A DNA stretch of 62,884 nucleotides from assembly GCF_017308985.1 (NCBI RefSeq), contig NZ_JADWPE010000005.1, forward strand, positions 1-62,884, read 5' to 3'. Positions 45,425 through 53,885 of the stretch are shown in pieces. The position numbers and the translations under genes are program-made. How positions within the stretch are numbered: the stretch's first letter is position 1; each line of letters opens with the position of its first letter. This stretch comes from Lysobacter changpingensis (GTDB taxonomy: Bacteria; Pseudomonadota; Gammaproteobacteria; Xanthomonadales; Xanthomonadaceae). The notes beneath the pieces are model-generated. The model saw only the letters and a list, made by a program, of their open reading frames with translations. It had not been told where the DNA came from and did no database searches.

Positions 45425-46636
45425 ATGCTCACCACGCCACCTCTGTCGCTCTACGTCCACCTGCCCTGGTGCGTACGCAAGTGCCCGTACTGCGATTTCA
45501 ATTCGCATGAGGGACGCGGGCCGCTGCCGTTCGACGCCTATGTGGACGCGCTGCTGGCCGACCTCGACTTCGACCTGCCGCTGGTCTGGGGCCGAACGAT
45601 CCATTCGGTGTTCTTCGGCGGTGGGACGCCGAGCCTGTTCCCCCCGGAGTTCATCGACCGCTTCCTGCAGGGCGCGAGCAGCCGGCTGCGTTTCGCGCCG
45701 GGGTGCGAGATCACGCTGGAGACCAACCCAGGCACCGCCGAGCACGGCCGCTTCGAGCTTTACCGCGCCGCCGGCGTGAATCGTCTGAGCTTCGGCGTGC
45801 AGAGCTTCGACGATGAATGTCTCAAGCGCCTGGGGCGCATCCACGACAGCGGCGAGGCGGACGCGGCGGTGAAGCTCGCGCAGGACGCGGGCTTCGACAA
45901 TTTCAACCTCGACCTGATGTACGCCCTGCCCGGCCAGACGCTGGCGATGGCCGAACGCGACCTCGAACGCGCCTTCGCGTTGCAGCCGACGCACGTCAGC
46001 CATTACCAGCTCACGCTCGAACCCAACACCGTGTTCGCCGCGAGGCCGCCGCGCGACATCCCCGACGACGACGCCAGCTGGGACATGCAGGAGCATTGCC
46101 AGGCGATGCTCGCACAGGCCGGCTATGCGCAGTACGAGGTCAGCGCCTACGCGCGGTCCGGCCGGCAGTGCCTGCACAACCTCAACTACTGGCAGTACGG
46201 CGACTACCTGGGCATCGGTGCCGGCGCGCACGGGAAGATCACGCTGGGCGCCGAGCAGGACATCCTGCGCCGCTGGAAGATCAAGCATCCCACGCGCTAT
46301 CTCGCGGCGGCGGGGCATGCGGAGGCGATCGGCGGCGACGACCGCATCGCGCCGGCGCGCCGTCCGTTCGAATACATGCTCAACGCGTTGCGGCTGGTGG
46401 ACGGCTTCCCGCTGGACGCGTTCGAAGCGCGCACCGGCCTGCCGCGGGCGAGCATCGCCGGCGCGCTCGACCAGGCCGAGGCGCAGGGCTGGTTGTCGAT
46501 CGAGGACGGCCGCGTGCGTCCGACCGAACTCGGCCGCCGCTTCACCAACGACGTGATCGAACTCTTCCTCGAAGGCGACGGCGACCACGAAACGCCCGCG
46601 CTGCCGCATGAGGTCGCCGGTTACACGGTCGGGTGA
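45425..46636 (+). CDS. hemW: Radical SAM heme chaperone HemW
   Basis: 403 aa. The radical-SAM cysteines are at Cys16, Cys20 and Cys23 in WCVRKCPYCDF, followed by the HemW-type PYCDFNSHEG. Lack of the extra histidine/cysteine pattern of oxygen-independent HemN, and the C-terminal HemN domain (HHxxxY-like region near GDYLGIGAGAHGK), favour HemW, which binds heme rather than oxidising coproporphyrinogen. ATG 45425. It follows rdgB after a 121-bp gap, an order (rdgB-hemW) common in proteobacteria. Confidence 0.93.
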   Translation: MLTTPPLSLYVHLPWCVRKCPYCDFNSHEGRGPLPFDAYVDALLADLDFDLPLVWGRTIHSVFFGGGTPSLFPPEFIDRFLQGASSRLRFAPGCEITLETNPGTAEHGRFELYRAAGVNRLSFGVQSFDDECLKRLGRIHDSGEADAAVKLAQDAGFDNFNLDLMYALPGQTLAMAERDLERAFALQPTHVSHYQLTLEPNTVFAARPPRDIPDDDASWDMQEHCQAMLAQAGYAQYEVSAYARSGRQCLHNLNYWQYGDYLGIGAGAHGKITLGAEQDILRRWKIKHPTRYLAAAGHAEAIGGDDRIAPARRPFEYMLNALRLVDGFPLDAFEARTGLPRASIAGALDQAEAQGWLSIEDGRVRPTELGRRFTNDVIELFLEGDGDHETPALPHEVAGYTVG

Positions 46637-46803
46637 CGGCGCGTTGTCCGGTGGACACGCCGGGTCCGCGAGCCGCGCTGGCCGCTGTTTAGGTCCCACG
46701 ACGTTTCATCGAGTGGTCGCCCCCTGAGGGACCGCCTGAGCGACAAGGCTGGCGGGGCACGGATGGGCCGATGCATGATCGTCCGATCTGAGACGGTGAT
46801 CCC

Positions 46804-49050
46804 ATGTCCGCCACATTCGAACCCCTAGGCAGTTCGATACCCCGTCCTACCCTGGCGTCGGCCGCGCTTCCGCCGCGCGTACGACGCGTGCTCGAACATC
46901 TCTACGCGCTGGTGTCCGACGAAATGTCGCGCCAGCTGGAAGCGATGCTCGGCGAATTCGAGCAGCAGCTGTTCAAGCATGCGGACCTGGCGCGCAATCC
47001 GGCGCAGCAGGCCGGCCATCTGGAAACCCTCCGCACCACGCGCCTCAACCGCGCCGACCTGGTGCCGCGGTTCCTCGCGCTGGTGGAAGGCGAGCTGACG
47101 ACGATCCGCGAACCGCTCGGCGCGCCCGCCGAAAGCGATGCCGCGGTGCCCGCGTTCCGCGACCTCAAGCTGGTCGAGCATGGCGAGGTGGACGAGGCGC
47201 TGGTGCTGCGCTCGATCGCCTCGCGGCAGGAATCGCGCGCGGGATTGCCGCTGCTGCTGCTCGGCCAGCGCTTCGGCGTGCTCGCGGGGCAGCCGGCGTT
47301 CGATGCAGAACGCCTGCCGGTCGGGCCCTACGCGCTGGGCAGGATCCTGTCGGAAGCCGCGCACGCGCTGCAGATCAGCGCCGAGGCGCGCATGCACCTG
47401 TACAAGGTGTTCGACCACCAGGTGATGACCGGCTACGCGCAACTGGTGGAAACCATGAACGCCCTGCTCGCGCGCGAGAACGTGCTGCCGAGCCTGTCGT
47501 TCGTGCCGATCCGCCCGCGCTCGCCGCAGCGCCAGGAGGGCCAGCGCCGCATCGTCGAGGCCGCCGATCCCACGCCGCCGAAGCAGCGGCCGATGACGGC
47601 ATGGCCGGGCCAGCTCGACGGGAACGCCACCGCGACCCCGGCGGACGAGGAAACCTTCGCGCTGCTGCAGCACCTGCTGTCCGCACGGCGCGAACTGACC
47701 AGCCGCCTGCGCACCAGCGACGGTCCTGCCGCGCGACCGACCCTGACCCGCGACGAACTGGTCAAGGCGCTGTCCACGTTGCAGGGCGTGCCGCAGCACC
47801 AGTCGAAGCCGCGCAACCTCACCGACGTGCGCCAGACGCTGCTCGCGCAGGCGCGCCAGCAGCGTGGCGAGGCGGCGTTCCTCTCGCGCGACGACGCCGA
47901 CACCTTCGAACTGCTGGACCTGTTCTACACCGAGATCGGCCGCGAACTGCGCACCGATGCGGCGGTGTCCAGCCTGCTCAACCGGCTGCAGGTGCCGCTG
48001 GTCCGGCTCGCGTTGCAGGATCGCGGCTTCTTCGTGCGCAACGAACATCCCGCCCGCCAGCTGCTCAACGCCGTGGCCGAAGCCGGCGCGCACTGGGTGC
48101 CGAAGGACGAGAGCGATCCGCACCTCAACGACCAGCTGCGCCGCGCGGTCGATCACGTCGTGGACAACTACGACGGCGACACCGGCGTGTTCGAGAACGC
48201 GAATCGCCAGTTGCAGGAGCACCTGCGTTCGATGGCGCGCAAGGCCGAAGTCGCCGAGCGGCGGCACGTCGAGGCCGCGCGCGGCAAGGAGAAACTCGTG
48301 CTGGCCAAGCGCCAGGCGGGCGCGGCGATCGACGAGGTGGTCGGCGAACACAAGCTGCCGCGCTTCGTGCAGACGCTGCTCAGCCAGGCGTGGACCGACG
48401 TGCTGACGCTCACGCTGCTGCGCAGCGGCGAGGATTCGGAAGACTGGCAGCGGCAGCTCGAGGCGACGCGCGAGATCGTCGCCGCCAATGCGGCGGGACA
48501 GCGCGGCCAGGTCTCCGGTGCGCTGGGCGAGGACATCGAGGCCGCGCTCACCCAGGTCGGCTACCACGTCGAGGATGCGGGCGCGATCTCGCGCCAGCTC
48601 GTCACCGGCACCGCCGCCAACGACGATGCGGCATCGCGGACTGAGCTCGCGCTCAAGCTGAAGGCGCGCACGCGCCTGGGCAGCGACGATGCGGACGCGC
48701 TGGCACCGAAGACGCCCGAGCGCTCGCCGAAGGAACAGGAATGCTGGCGCCATCTGCGCACATTGCCGTTCGGTACGTGGTTCGAATTCGACATCGGCGA
48801 TGCGGGCGAGGTCGTGCGCCGCCGGCTGTCGTGGTTCAGCCCGGTGACCGACAACGCGCTGTTCGTGAACCATCGCGGCCAGCGCGTGAGCGAGCAGTCG
48901 CTGGACAGCCTCGCGCGCCAGGTCGCCGCGGGCCGCGCGCGCGTGGTCACCGAGGAAAAGAGCCGGCTGGTGGATCGCGCCTGGAGCGCCGTGATGGGCG
49001 CGCTGGGCCAGCTGGTCGGGCACAACAACCACTCCGAAGCGCACGCCTGA
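46804..49050 (+). CDS. DUF1631 family protein
   Basis: 748-aa cytoplasmic, largely alpha-helical protein of the DUF1631 family (sometimes mislabelled thymidine phosphorylase). Family features: N-terminal RVRRVLEHLYALVSDEMSRQ, LPLLLLGQRFGVLAGQPAFD, a variable linker (about 235-300), and the strongly conserved C-terminal part about 355-735 (DRGFFVRNEHPARQLLNAVAEAG; GTWFEFDIGD...RRRLSWFSPVTDNALFVNHRGQ). That last block resembles a PilZ-like beta fold, so c-di-GMP or partner binding is possible. It is followed 11 bp later by a PilZ protein. ATG 46804 has a weak ribosome-binding site. Confidence 0.9.
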   Translation: MSATFEPLGSSIPRPTLASAALPPRVRRVLEHLYALVSDEMSRQLEAMLGEFEQQLFKHADLARNPAQQAGHLETLRTTRLNRADLVPRFLALVEGELTTIREPLGAPAESDAAVPAFRDLKLVEHGEVDEALVLRSIASRQESRAGLPLLLLGQRFGVLAGQPAFDAERLPVGPYALGRILSEAAHALQISAEARMHLYKVFDHQVMTGYAQLVETMNALLARENVLPSLSFVPIRPRSPQRQEGQRRIVEAADPTPPKQRPMTAWPGQLDGNATATPADEETFALLQHLLSARRELTSRLRTSDGPAARPTLTRDELVKALSTLQGVPQHQSKPRNLTDVRQTLLAQARQQRGEAAFLSRDDADTFELLDLFYTEIGRELRTDAAVSSLLNRLQVPLVRLALQDRGFFVRNEHPARQLLNAVAEAGAHWVPKDESDPHLNDQLRRAVDHVVDNYDGDTGVFENANRQLQEHLRSMARKAEVAERRHVEAARGKEKLVLAKRQAGAAIDEVVGEHKLPRFVQTLLSQAWTDVLTLTLLRSGEDSEDWQRQLEATREIVAANAAGQRGQVSGALGEDIEAALTQVGYHVEDAGAISRQLVTGTAANDDAASRTELALKLKARTRLGSDDADALAPKTPERSPKEQECWRHLRTLPFGTWFEFDIGDAGEVVRRRLSWFSPVTDNALFVNHRGQRVSEQSLDSLARQVAAGRARVVTEEKSRLVDRAWSAVMGALGQLVGHNNHSEAHA

Positions 49051-49061
49051 AGGATGCACGC

Positions 49062-49412
49062 ATGATGGAAGAGTTCCGCCGCGCCCGCCGCCGTGCGATC
49101 CAGGAACCGGTGCAGGTGGTCGACACCATGACCGACACGGTGATCGGCCAGCTCAGCAACCTCTCGGAAACCGGGATGCTGCTGATCGCCACCACGCCGC
49201 TGGTCGAGGACGGCCTGTATCAATTGCGCTTCAACCTGCGCGGCGCGCCGCACCAGTCCTCGCCGATCGAGGTCGGCGCGCACCTGCTGTGGCAGGACAG
49301 CACCAGCACGCCGGGGCAGACGTGGTCGGGCTTCCGCTTCATCACGATGCTGGAGAGTGAGCTGCAGCAGTTGCGGCATTGGCTGGAGTCGGGGAACGGG
49401 CGGCCGATGTAG
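49062..49412 (+). CDS. PilZ domain protein
   Basis: 116 aa, a single PilZ domain. RRARRRAIQEPVQVVD supplies the N-terminal RxxxR c-di-GMP motif (Arg-rich, about 5-12). The second motif, normally (D/N)xSxxG, is seen as LSNLSETGM (NLSETG, about 31-39). So both binding elements appear present. AAGGA lies just before ATG 49062. It is directly downstream of the DUF1631 gene, so the two probably form a c-di-GMP response pair. Confidence 0.9.
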   Translation: MMEEFRRARRRAIQEPVQVVDTMTDTVIGQLSNLSETGMLLIATTPLVEDGLYQLRFNLRGAPHQSSPIEVGAHLLWQDSTSTPGQTWSGFRFITMLESELQQLRHWLESGNGRPM

Positions 49413-49416
49413 AGCC

Positions 49417-49545
49417 GGGGAACAACAAACGAGAAACCAGGCACGAGAAGCGGGAAAAGCAGCGACTTTGCCGTTTCTCGGTTTTCGTTCCTCTCTCGTT
49501 CCTGTTCCGCGTTCCTCCCCCTGTTTCTGAATCGGGCAACGCGGC
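49417..49545. repeat. Imperfect GA/TC-rich inverted repeat after the PilZ gene
   Basis: Right after the PilZ stop, a purine-rich arm (49417-49460, GGAACAACAAACGAGAAACC...) is followed by a pyrimidine-rich arm (49471-49530, CCGTTTCTCGG...GTTCCTGTTCC) with clear complementarity, for example CGAGAAGCGG (49444-49453) against CCGTTTCTCG (49471-49480). Short units such as GGAACGA/CGAGAAAC recur. It resembles the heptamer element in layout (repeat-built arms, directly after a stop) but not in sequence. Confidence 0.7.
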
Positions 49546-49593
49546 CGGCATGCGGCACAATAAGACGGTTTCCCGCCTCCGAATGCCTCCGCA

Positions 49594-50916
49594 ATGAGCC
49601 AAGTCGCCGCGCTGTACCCGAACCACATCGCCGAACTTCACCGCCGCACCGAGCAGGCCCTGGCCCGCGGCGGCTTCGAACACCTCGTGATCCCCAGCGG
49701 CACCGCGCACTACCAGGTGTTCGACGACCGCGACTACCCCTACGCGGTGAACCCGCAGTTCAAGGCCTGGCTGCCGCTGACGCGCGCGCCCGGCAGCTGG
49801 CTGGTCACCACGCCGGGGCAGAAGCCGAAGCTGATCTTCCTGCAGCCGTTCGACTACTGGCACGTCGTGCCGTCGGCGCCGAGCGGCTACTGGGTCGAGC
49901 ATTTCGACATCGTGATCATCCGCAAGCCCGAGGAAGCGCTGCAGCACCTGCCGGCGAATCCGGCGCGTTGCGCGATCCTGGGTGAGGCGCAGAGCGCGGT
50001 CGGCAACTTCGTGCCGAACAATCCTGCGCCGGTGGTCAACTACCTGGAATACCACCGCGCGTTCAAGACGCCGTACGAAGTGGAGATGATGCGACTGGCC
50101 TCGCGCCGCGGCGTGCGCGCGCATCGCGCGGCGGAGCGCGCGTTCCGTGCCGGTGCGAGCGAGTTCGGCATCCACCTGGTGTATTGCCAGGCCGCCGGAC
50201 AGGACGCCAACGACCTGCCGTACAACAACATCATCGCGATCAACGAACATGGCGCGGTGCTGCACTACACCGATCGCGACCTCGTCGCGCCGCAGACGCC
50301 GCGCAGCTTCCTCATCGATGCCGGCGCCGCGCACGACGGTTACGCCTGCGACATCACGCGCACCTACGCGCACGATGCGGGCAGCGAATTCCAGGCGATG
50401 ATCGACGCGGTCGACGCGGCGCAGCTGAAGATGTGCGACCAGGTGCGTCCGGGCGTGGACTACAAGCAGATCCACCTGGACGCGCACCTCGCGCTCGCGG
50501 GCGTGCTGAAGGACTTCGGCGTGATCAACGTCTCGCCGGAAGCCGCCGTCGCCACCGGCGTGAGCAGCGCGTTCTTTCCGCACGGCATCGGCCACGGCAT
50601 CGGCCTGCAGGTGCACGACGTCGCCGGCTTCGCGGCGAGCGACGAAGGCGGCACGATCGCAAAGCCCGACGGCCACCCGTACCTGCGCCTCACGCGCGTG
50701 CTCGAGCCGGGCATGGTGGTGACGATCGAGCCGGGCCTGTACTTCATCGACATGCTGCTGGACGAGGTGAGGAAGAACGGTCACGCCGACAGCGTCGACT
50801 GGGCGCGCGTGGACGCGTTCAGGCCCTACGGCGGCATCCGCATCGAGGACGACGTGGTGTGCACGGGCGAGGCGCCGATCAATCTGACGCGTGACGCGTT
50901 CGCCGACGCAGGCTGA
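49594..50916 (+). CDS. pepQ: Xaa-Pro dipeptidase (prolidase)
   Basis: 440-aa M24B metallopeptidase cleaving Xaa-Pro dipeptides. N-terminal creatinase-like domain (about 1-160), then the pita-bread catalytic domain with two-metal ligands in DAGAAHDGYACDITRTY (two Asp), HGIGHGIGLQVHD (His), TIEPGLYF (Glu) and GGIRIEDDV (Glu). The extended HYQVFDDRDYPYAVNPQFKAW N-terminal loop is that of PepQ prolidases. ATG 49594. Pep-family neighbour pepP (aminopeptidase P) lies beyond the REP block. Confidence 0.95.
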   Translation: MSQVAALYPNHIAELHRRTEQALARGGFEHLVIPSGTAHYQVFDDRDYPYAVNPQFKAWLPLTRAPGSWLVTTPGQKPKLIFLQPFDYWHVVPSAPSGYWVEHFDIVIIRKPEEALQHLPANPARCAILGEAQSAVGNFVPNNPAPVVNYLEYHRAFKTPYEVEMMRLASRRGVRAHRAAERAFRAGASEFGIHLVYCQAAGQDANDLPYNNIIAINEHGAVLHYTDRDLVAPQTPRSFLIDAGAAHDGYACDITRTYAHDAGSEFQAMIDAVDAAQLKMCDQVRPGVDYKQIHLDAHLALAGVLKDFGVINVSPEAAVATGVSSAFFPHGIGHGIGLQVHDVAGFAASDEGGTIAKPDGHPYLRLTRVLEPGMVVTIEPGLYFIDMLLDEVRKNGHADSVDWARVDAFRPYGGIRIEDDVVCTGEAPINLTRDAFADAG

Positions 50917-50935
50917 TTCGCCGTCGCCTGCCGTC

Positions 50936-51275
50936 GTGGCCCGGGTATGGCCGAAGGCCGCACCCGGGATGTGGCGTTGCTGGTTGCCAGGTACTGCGGC
51001 GTCCCCCGGGTGCGCTCCGCTTACCCGGGCTACAAAGGCTGATCACCTGCCGTTTGAGCGCGGGTAAGGCCGCAGGCCGCACCCGGGGAGGCGGTGGTGA
51101 CGTTCTCGAATCCTGCGGCGTTCCCCGGGTGCGCTTCGCTTACCGGGGCTACAAAAGCTGATCACCTGCCGTTGTAGCCCGGGTAAGGCCGCAGGCCGCA
51201 CCCGGGGAGGCGGTGGTGACGTTATCGAATCCTGCGGCGTTCCCGGGTGCGCTCCGCTTGCCCGGGCTACAGAAG
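50936..51275. repeat. Cluster of three REP-like inverted-pair units (about 119-bp period)
   Basis: Three consecutive units, each with a left arm CCCGGGTAAGGCCGCAGGCC or variant (50940, 51062, 51179) and a right arm CCGGGTGCGCTCCGCTTACC or variant (51006, 51126, 51246). The shared tail CTGATCACCTGCCGTTT/G recurs with a period of 119 bp (51040, 51159). This fills most of the 432-bp gap after pepQ. Single copies occur at 31682 and 38336-38412. No gene is evident within. Confidence 0.85.
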
Positions 51276-51348
51276 CGGGCCCGGCGTTTGCGTCGGCGCG
51301 ACACGCACGTGGTTAGCATCGGCTTGGGCCATCGCCAGGGACGCCGCC

Positions 51349-51753
51349 ATGCCGCTCGATCGCCGCCATTTCATCACCAGCGCCGCGCAGGGCGCGCTGT
51401 CCTTCGTACTGCCGGGCAGCGTCGCGGCGCAGGCGTTGTCCACGAAGGAGTCCTCCATGCACGGACTCATCGGCCGGATGATGGCCGCACCCGGCCAGCG
51501 CGATGCGCTGATCGAGATCCTGCTCGACGGCATCCACGACATGCCCGGTTGCCTGAGTTACATCGTCGCGCGCGACACCAGCCACGAGGACGCGATCTGG
51601 ATCACCGAGGTCTGGGACAGCGAGGCGAGCCATAAGGCGTCGCTTTCGCGACCGGCGGTGAAGGCGGCGATCGAAAAGGCCAAGCTACTGATCGCCGGGT
51701 TCGGCGATTACATCCAGACCGCGCCGGCGGGCGGACACGGCCTGTCGAAGTAA
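51349..51753 (+). CDS. Putative Tat-exported quinol/antibiotic-biosynthesis-type monooxygenase (ABM domain)
   Basis: 134 aa. The N-terminus MPLDRRHFITSAAQGALSF with a following hydrophobic run and VAAQA looks like a twin-arginine signal (RRHFI). The mature part is an ABM (ferredoxin-like) domain: MHGLIGRMMAAPGQRDALIEIL, CLSYIVARDTSHEDAIWITEVWDS, HKASLSRPAV (by position about 37-105). Such proteins oxidise quinols or degrade small aromatics, but most are cytoplasmic, so Tat export is unusual. ATG 51349; GTG 51310 is possible but would hide the Tat motif. Confidence 0.85.
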   Translation: MPLDRRHFITSAAQGALSFVLPGSVAAQALSTKESSMHGLIGRMMAAPGQRDALIEILLDGIHDMPGCLSYIVARDTSHEDAIWITEVWDSEASHKASLSRPAVKAAIEKAKLLIAGFGDYIQTAPAGGHGLSK

Positions 51754-51768
51754 CCTCGGTTCCGGAAC

Positions 51769-53097
51769 TCAGGCGCGCGAAGCCATCAACGCCTCGATCT
51801 CATCCGCGCTGCGCGCCAGCGCGTTGGTGAGCACCTGCGGTTCGTCGTTGGTGACCAGCACGTCGTCCTCGGTGCGGATGCCGATGCCGCGCCACTTCGC
51901 ATCCACCGTGGTGTCGTCGGGCGAGATGTAGACGCCCGGCTCGATGGTGAACACCATGCCCGGCTCGAGCAGGCGCGATTCCCCATCGAGGCGGTATTCG
52001 CCGACGTCGTGCACGTCGAGGCCGAGCCAGTGCCCGGTCTTGTGTCGATAGAAGCGGCGGTAGCTGCCGTCGGCGAGGTTCTTCTCGAGCTTGCCCTTGA
52101 GCAGGCCGAGCCGCAGCAATCCTTCGGTCAGCGTTTCCACCGCGGCGACATGACCCGCTTCGTACGCAATGCCCGCACACGCCTGCGCGAGCGCCGCCGC
52201 CTGCGCTTCGCCCACGAGATCGTGCAGTGCGCGCTGTTCCTTCGTGAAGCGGCCATTGACCGGGAAGGTGCGCGTGATGTCGGCCGCATAGCCGCGATAC
52301 TCGGCGCCGGCGTCGATCAGCACCAGGTCGCCGTCCTTCGCCTGCGCCGCGTTCGCGCGGTAATGCAGCACGCACGCATTGCTGCCCGCGCCGACGATGC
52401 TGCTGTACGCGGGATCGGCGTCGTGCGAGCGGAACACGCGTTCGACTTCCGCCTGCAACTGGTATTCGTGGATGCCGGGACGCGCGGCGTGCATCGCCGC
52501 CTCATGCGCGAGCACGCTGATGTCGGCGGCGCGCTGCATCAGGCGCAGTTCGTCGCGGTCCTTGAACAGGCGCAGCTCGTCGAGCAGATGGCCCAGTTCC
52601 AGGAATTCGTGCGGCGGCTGCGCGCCCTGCCGCACCATCGCGCGAACACGGTTGAGCCAGCCGATGAGCTTGAGATCGAATTCCTGGTCGCGGCCGAAGT
52701 GGTAGTACACGCGCGAACGGCCTTCGAGCAGGCCGGGCAGGATGTCGTCCAGATCGGTGATCGGATACGCGTCGTCGAGACCGAACGCCTCCACCGCGCC
52801 TTCCGGGCCGAAGCGCGGGCCGTCCCAGCCTTCGCGCTCGGGATCGCGCTCGCGGCAGAACAGGATCACCTCGCCGTGCTTGCGGCCGGGCACCAGCACG
52901 AGCACCGCTTCGGGCTCGGGGAAACCGGTGAGGTACAGCAGGTCCGAATCCTGGCGGTACGGATAGTGCGTGTCGCGGCTGCGGATGCGCTCCGGCGCCG
53001 ACGGCAGGATCGCGATGGCGTCGTCGCCGGCCATGCGCATGAGCTGCCTGCGGCGCTTCGCGTAGGCCTTGTCGGGGATGCGGAGGGGTTTGTGCAT
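51769..53097 (-). CDS. pepP: Xaa-Pro aminopeptidase (aminopeptidase P)
   Basis: 442-aa M24B metallopeptidase releasing the N-terminal residue before proline. Dinuclear metal ligands are in LIDAGAEYRGYAADITRTF (two Asp), HKTGHWLGLDVHDVG (His), TIEPGVY (Glu) and IGIRTEDDVLV (Glu). I chose ATG 53097 (MHKPLRIPDKAYAKRR); the frame upstream only translates heptamer-repeat DNA. It is downstream of the UPF0149 gene on the same strand, a frequent gammaproteobacterial pairing (ygfB-pepP). Confidence 0.96.
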   Translation of the reverse strand: MHKPLRIPDKAYAKRRRQLMRMAGDDAIAILPSAPERIRSRDTHYPYRQDSDLLYLTGFPEPEAVLVLVPGRKHGEVILFCRERDPEREGWDGPRFGPEGAVEAFGLDDAYPITDLDDILPGLLEGRSRVYYHFGRDQEFDLKLIGWLNRVRAMVRQGAQPPHEFLELGHLLDELRLFKDRDELRLMQRAADISVLAHEAAMHAARPGIHEYQLQAEVERVFRSHDADPAYSSIVGAGSNACVLHYRANAAQAKDGDLVLIDAGAEYRGYAADITRTFPVNGRFTKEQRALHDLVGEAQAAALAQACAGIAYEAGHVAAVETLTEGLLRLGLLKGKLEKNLADGSYRRFYRHKTGHWLGLDVHDVGEYRLDGESRLLEPGMVFTIEPGVYISPDDTTVDAKWRGIGIRTEDDVLVTNDEPQVLTNALARSADEIEALMASRA

Positions 53098-53108
53098 GTC
53101 GTCGAACC

Positions 53109-53214
53109 GTGATTCGTGATTCGTGCAACGTGATTCGAACGCGACAGGATCAGGTCCGTGATCCAGAACGAGGTGGCATCCGCCTTCTCGAATCACGAAT
53201 CACAAATCACGAAC
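53109..53214. repeat. Heptamer-repeat inverted element between UPF0149 gene and pepP
   Basis: A left arm of GTGATTCG units (53109-53137, interrupted by TGCAAC) and a right arm of CGAATCAC units (53189-53214) face each other across about 51 bp. The inner 8 bp pair exactly and the rest pair with a bulge. In the gene direction the element starts 5 bp after the UPF0149 stop codon. Same family as 42471-42591 and 1-77, but more decayed. Confidence 0.85.
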
Positions 53215-53219
53215 CGGCG

Positions 53220-53768
53220 TCAGTTCAACTTCTGCCGATGCTGCGCTGCCAGCACGCAGTCGCCGTGCAGCAGCAGCACGGCCACGCGCACGAATTCCTC
53301 GATTTCGACCAGCGCTTCCTCGTCTTCCTCGTCGCCGTCGCTCTGCGGCTGCGCGGCGGCGAGCTTGGCGAGGTCGCCGAGGGCTTCGGCGCCTTCGTCC
53401 GACAGCTTCGGACGCGAACCGGCCGCGAGGCCGAAGCCGCCGAGGAAACCGCGGCACCACTCGAACAGTGCGCCGCTGCGCTCGGCGAGCGAGGCGTCGC
53501 CTTCGGGCAGCAGCAGGGCGAAGTCGAAGCTGCGGTCGGCCAGTTGCGCGGCGCTCGCCAGGCGCAGTTCGTCCAGCGCGCCGCCGGTCGCGGGCGCGGG
53601 CAGCGCGTCGTCGGCCAGCACTTTCGCCGGCCATTCGCGCAGCGACGGGCCGCCGCCGGCCAGCCAGCCGCACAGGCCGCCATGCAGTTCATAGGGCGAA
53701 GCGGCGAGCGCCAACTGGCGGCTCTCGGCCTCGATCGCGGACACGTCGGGCAGTTCGATGTCGGACAC
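53220..53768 (-). CDS. ygfB: UPF0149/YgfB family protein
   Basis: 182-aa cytoplasmic all-helical protein of the YecA/YgfB (UPF0149) family. Core: LALAASPYELHGGLCGWLAGG (conserved HG..CG), FEWCRGFLGGFGLA, and C-terminal VEIEEFVRVAVLLLHGDC. An acidic DEEDEE stretch lies near 150. The start is GTG 53768; no ATG fits and no clear ribosome-binding site is seen, so the start is less certain. It pairs with pepP as in enteric genomes. In Pseudomonas, YgfB has been linked to antibiotic-resistance regulation. Confidence 0.88.
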   Translation of the reverse strand: MSDIELPDVSAIEAESRQLALAASPYELHGGLCGWLAGGGPSLREWPAKVLADDALPAPATGGALDELRLASAAQLADRSFDFALLLPEGDASLAERSGALFEWCRGFLGGFGLAAGSRPKLSDEGAEALGDLAKLAAAQPQSDGDEEDEEALVEIEEFVRVAVLLLHGDCVLAAQHRQKLN

Positions 53769-53885
53769 GAAGGGCGTGAAGGGCGTGAAAGCGGGGGACG
53801 GCGCGCAGTGTAGCAATCCGGTGGTTGTTGCCGGCGCGAACGCCTGCCTACACTGCACGCAGCAACGCTGGAGTCGTTGCCGGGG

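Noticed and set aside
50936-51275. Insertion sequence remnant
   Set aside because: No transposase frame, no terminal repeats of IS type or target duplication; the units match dispersed REP-like palindromes elsewhere in the window.
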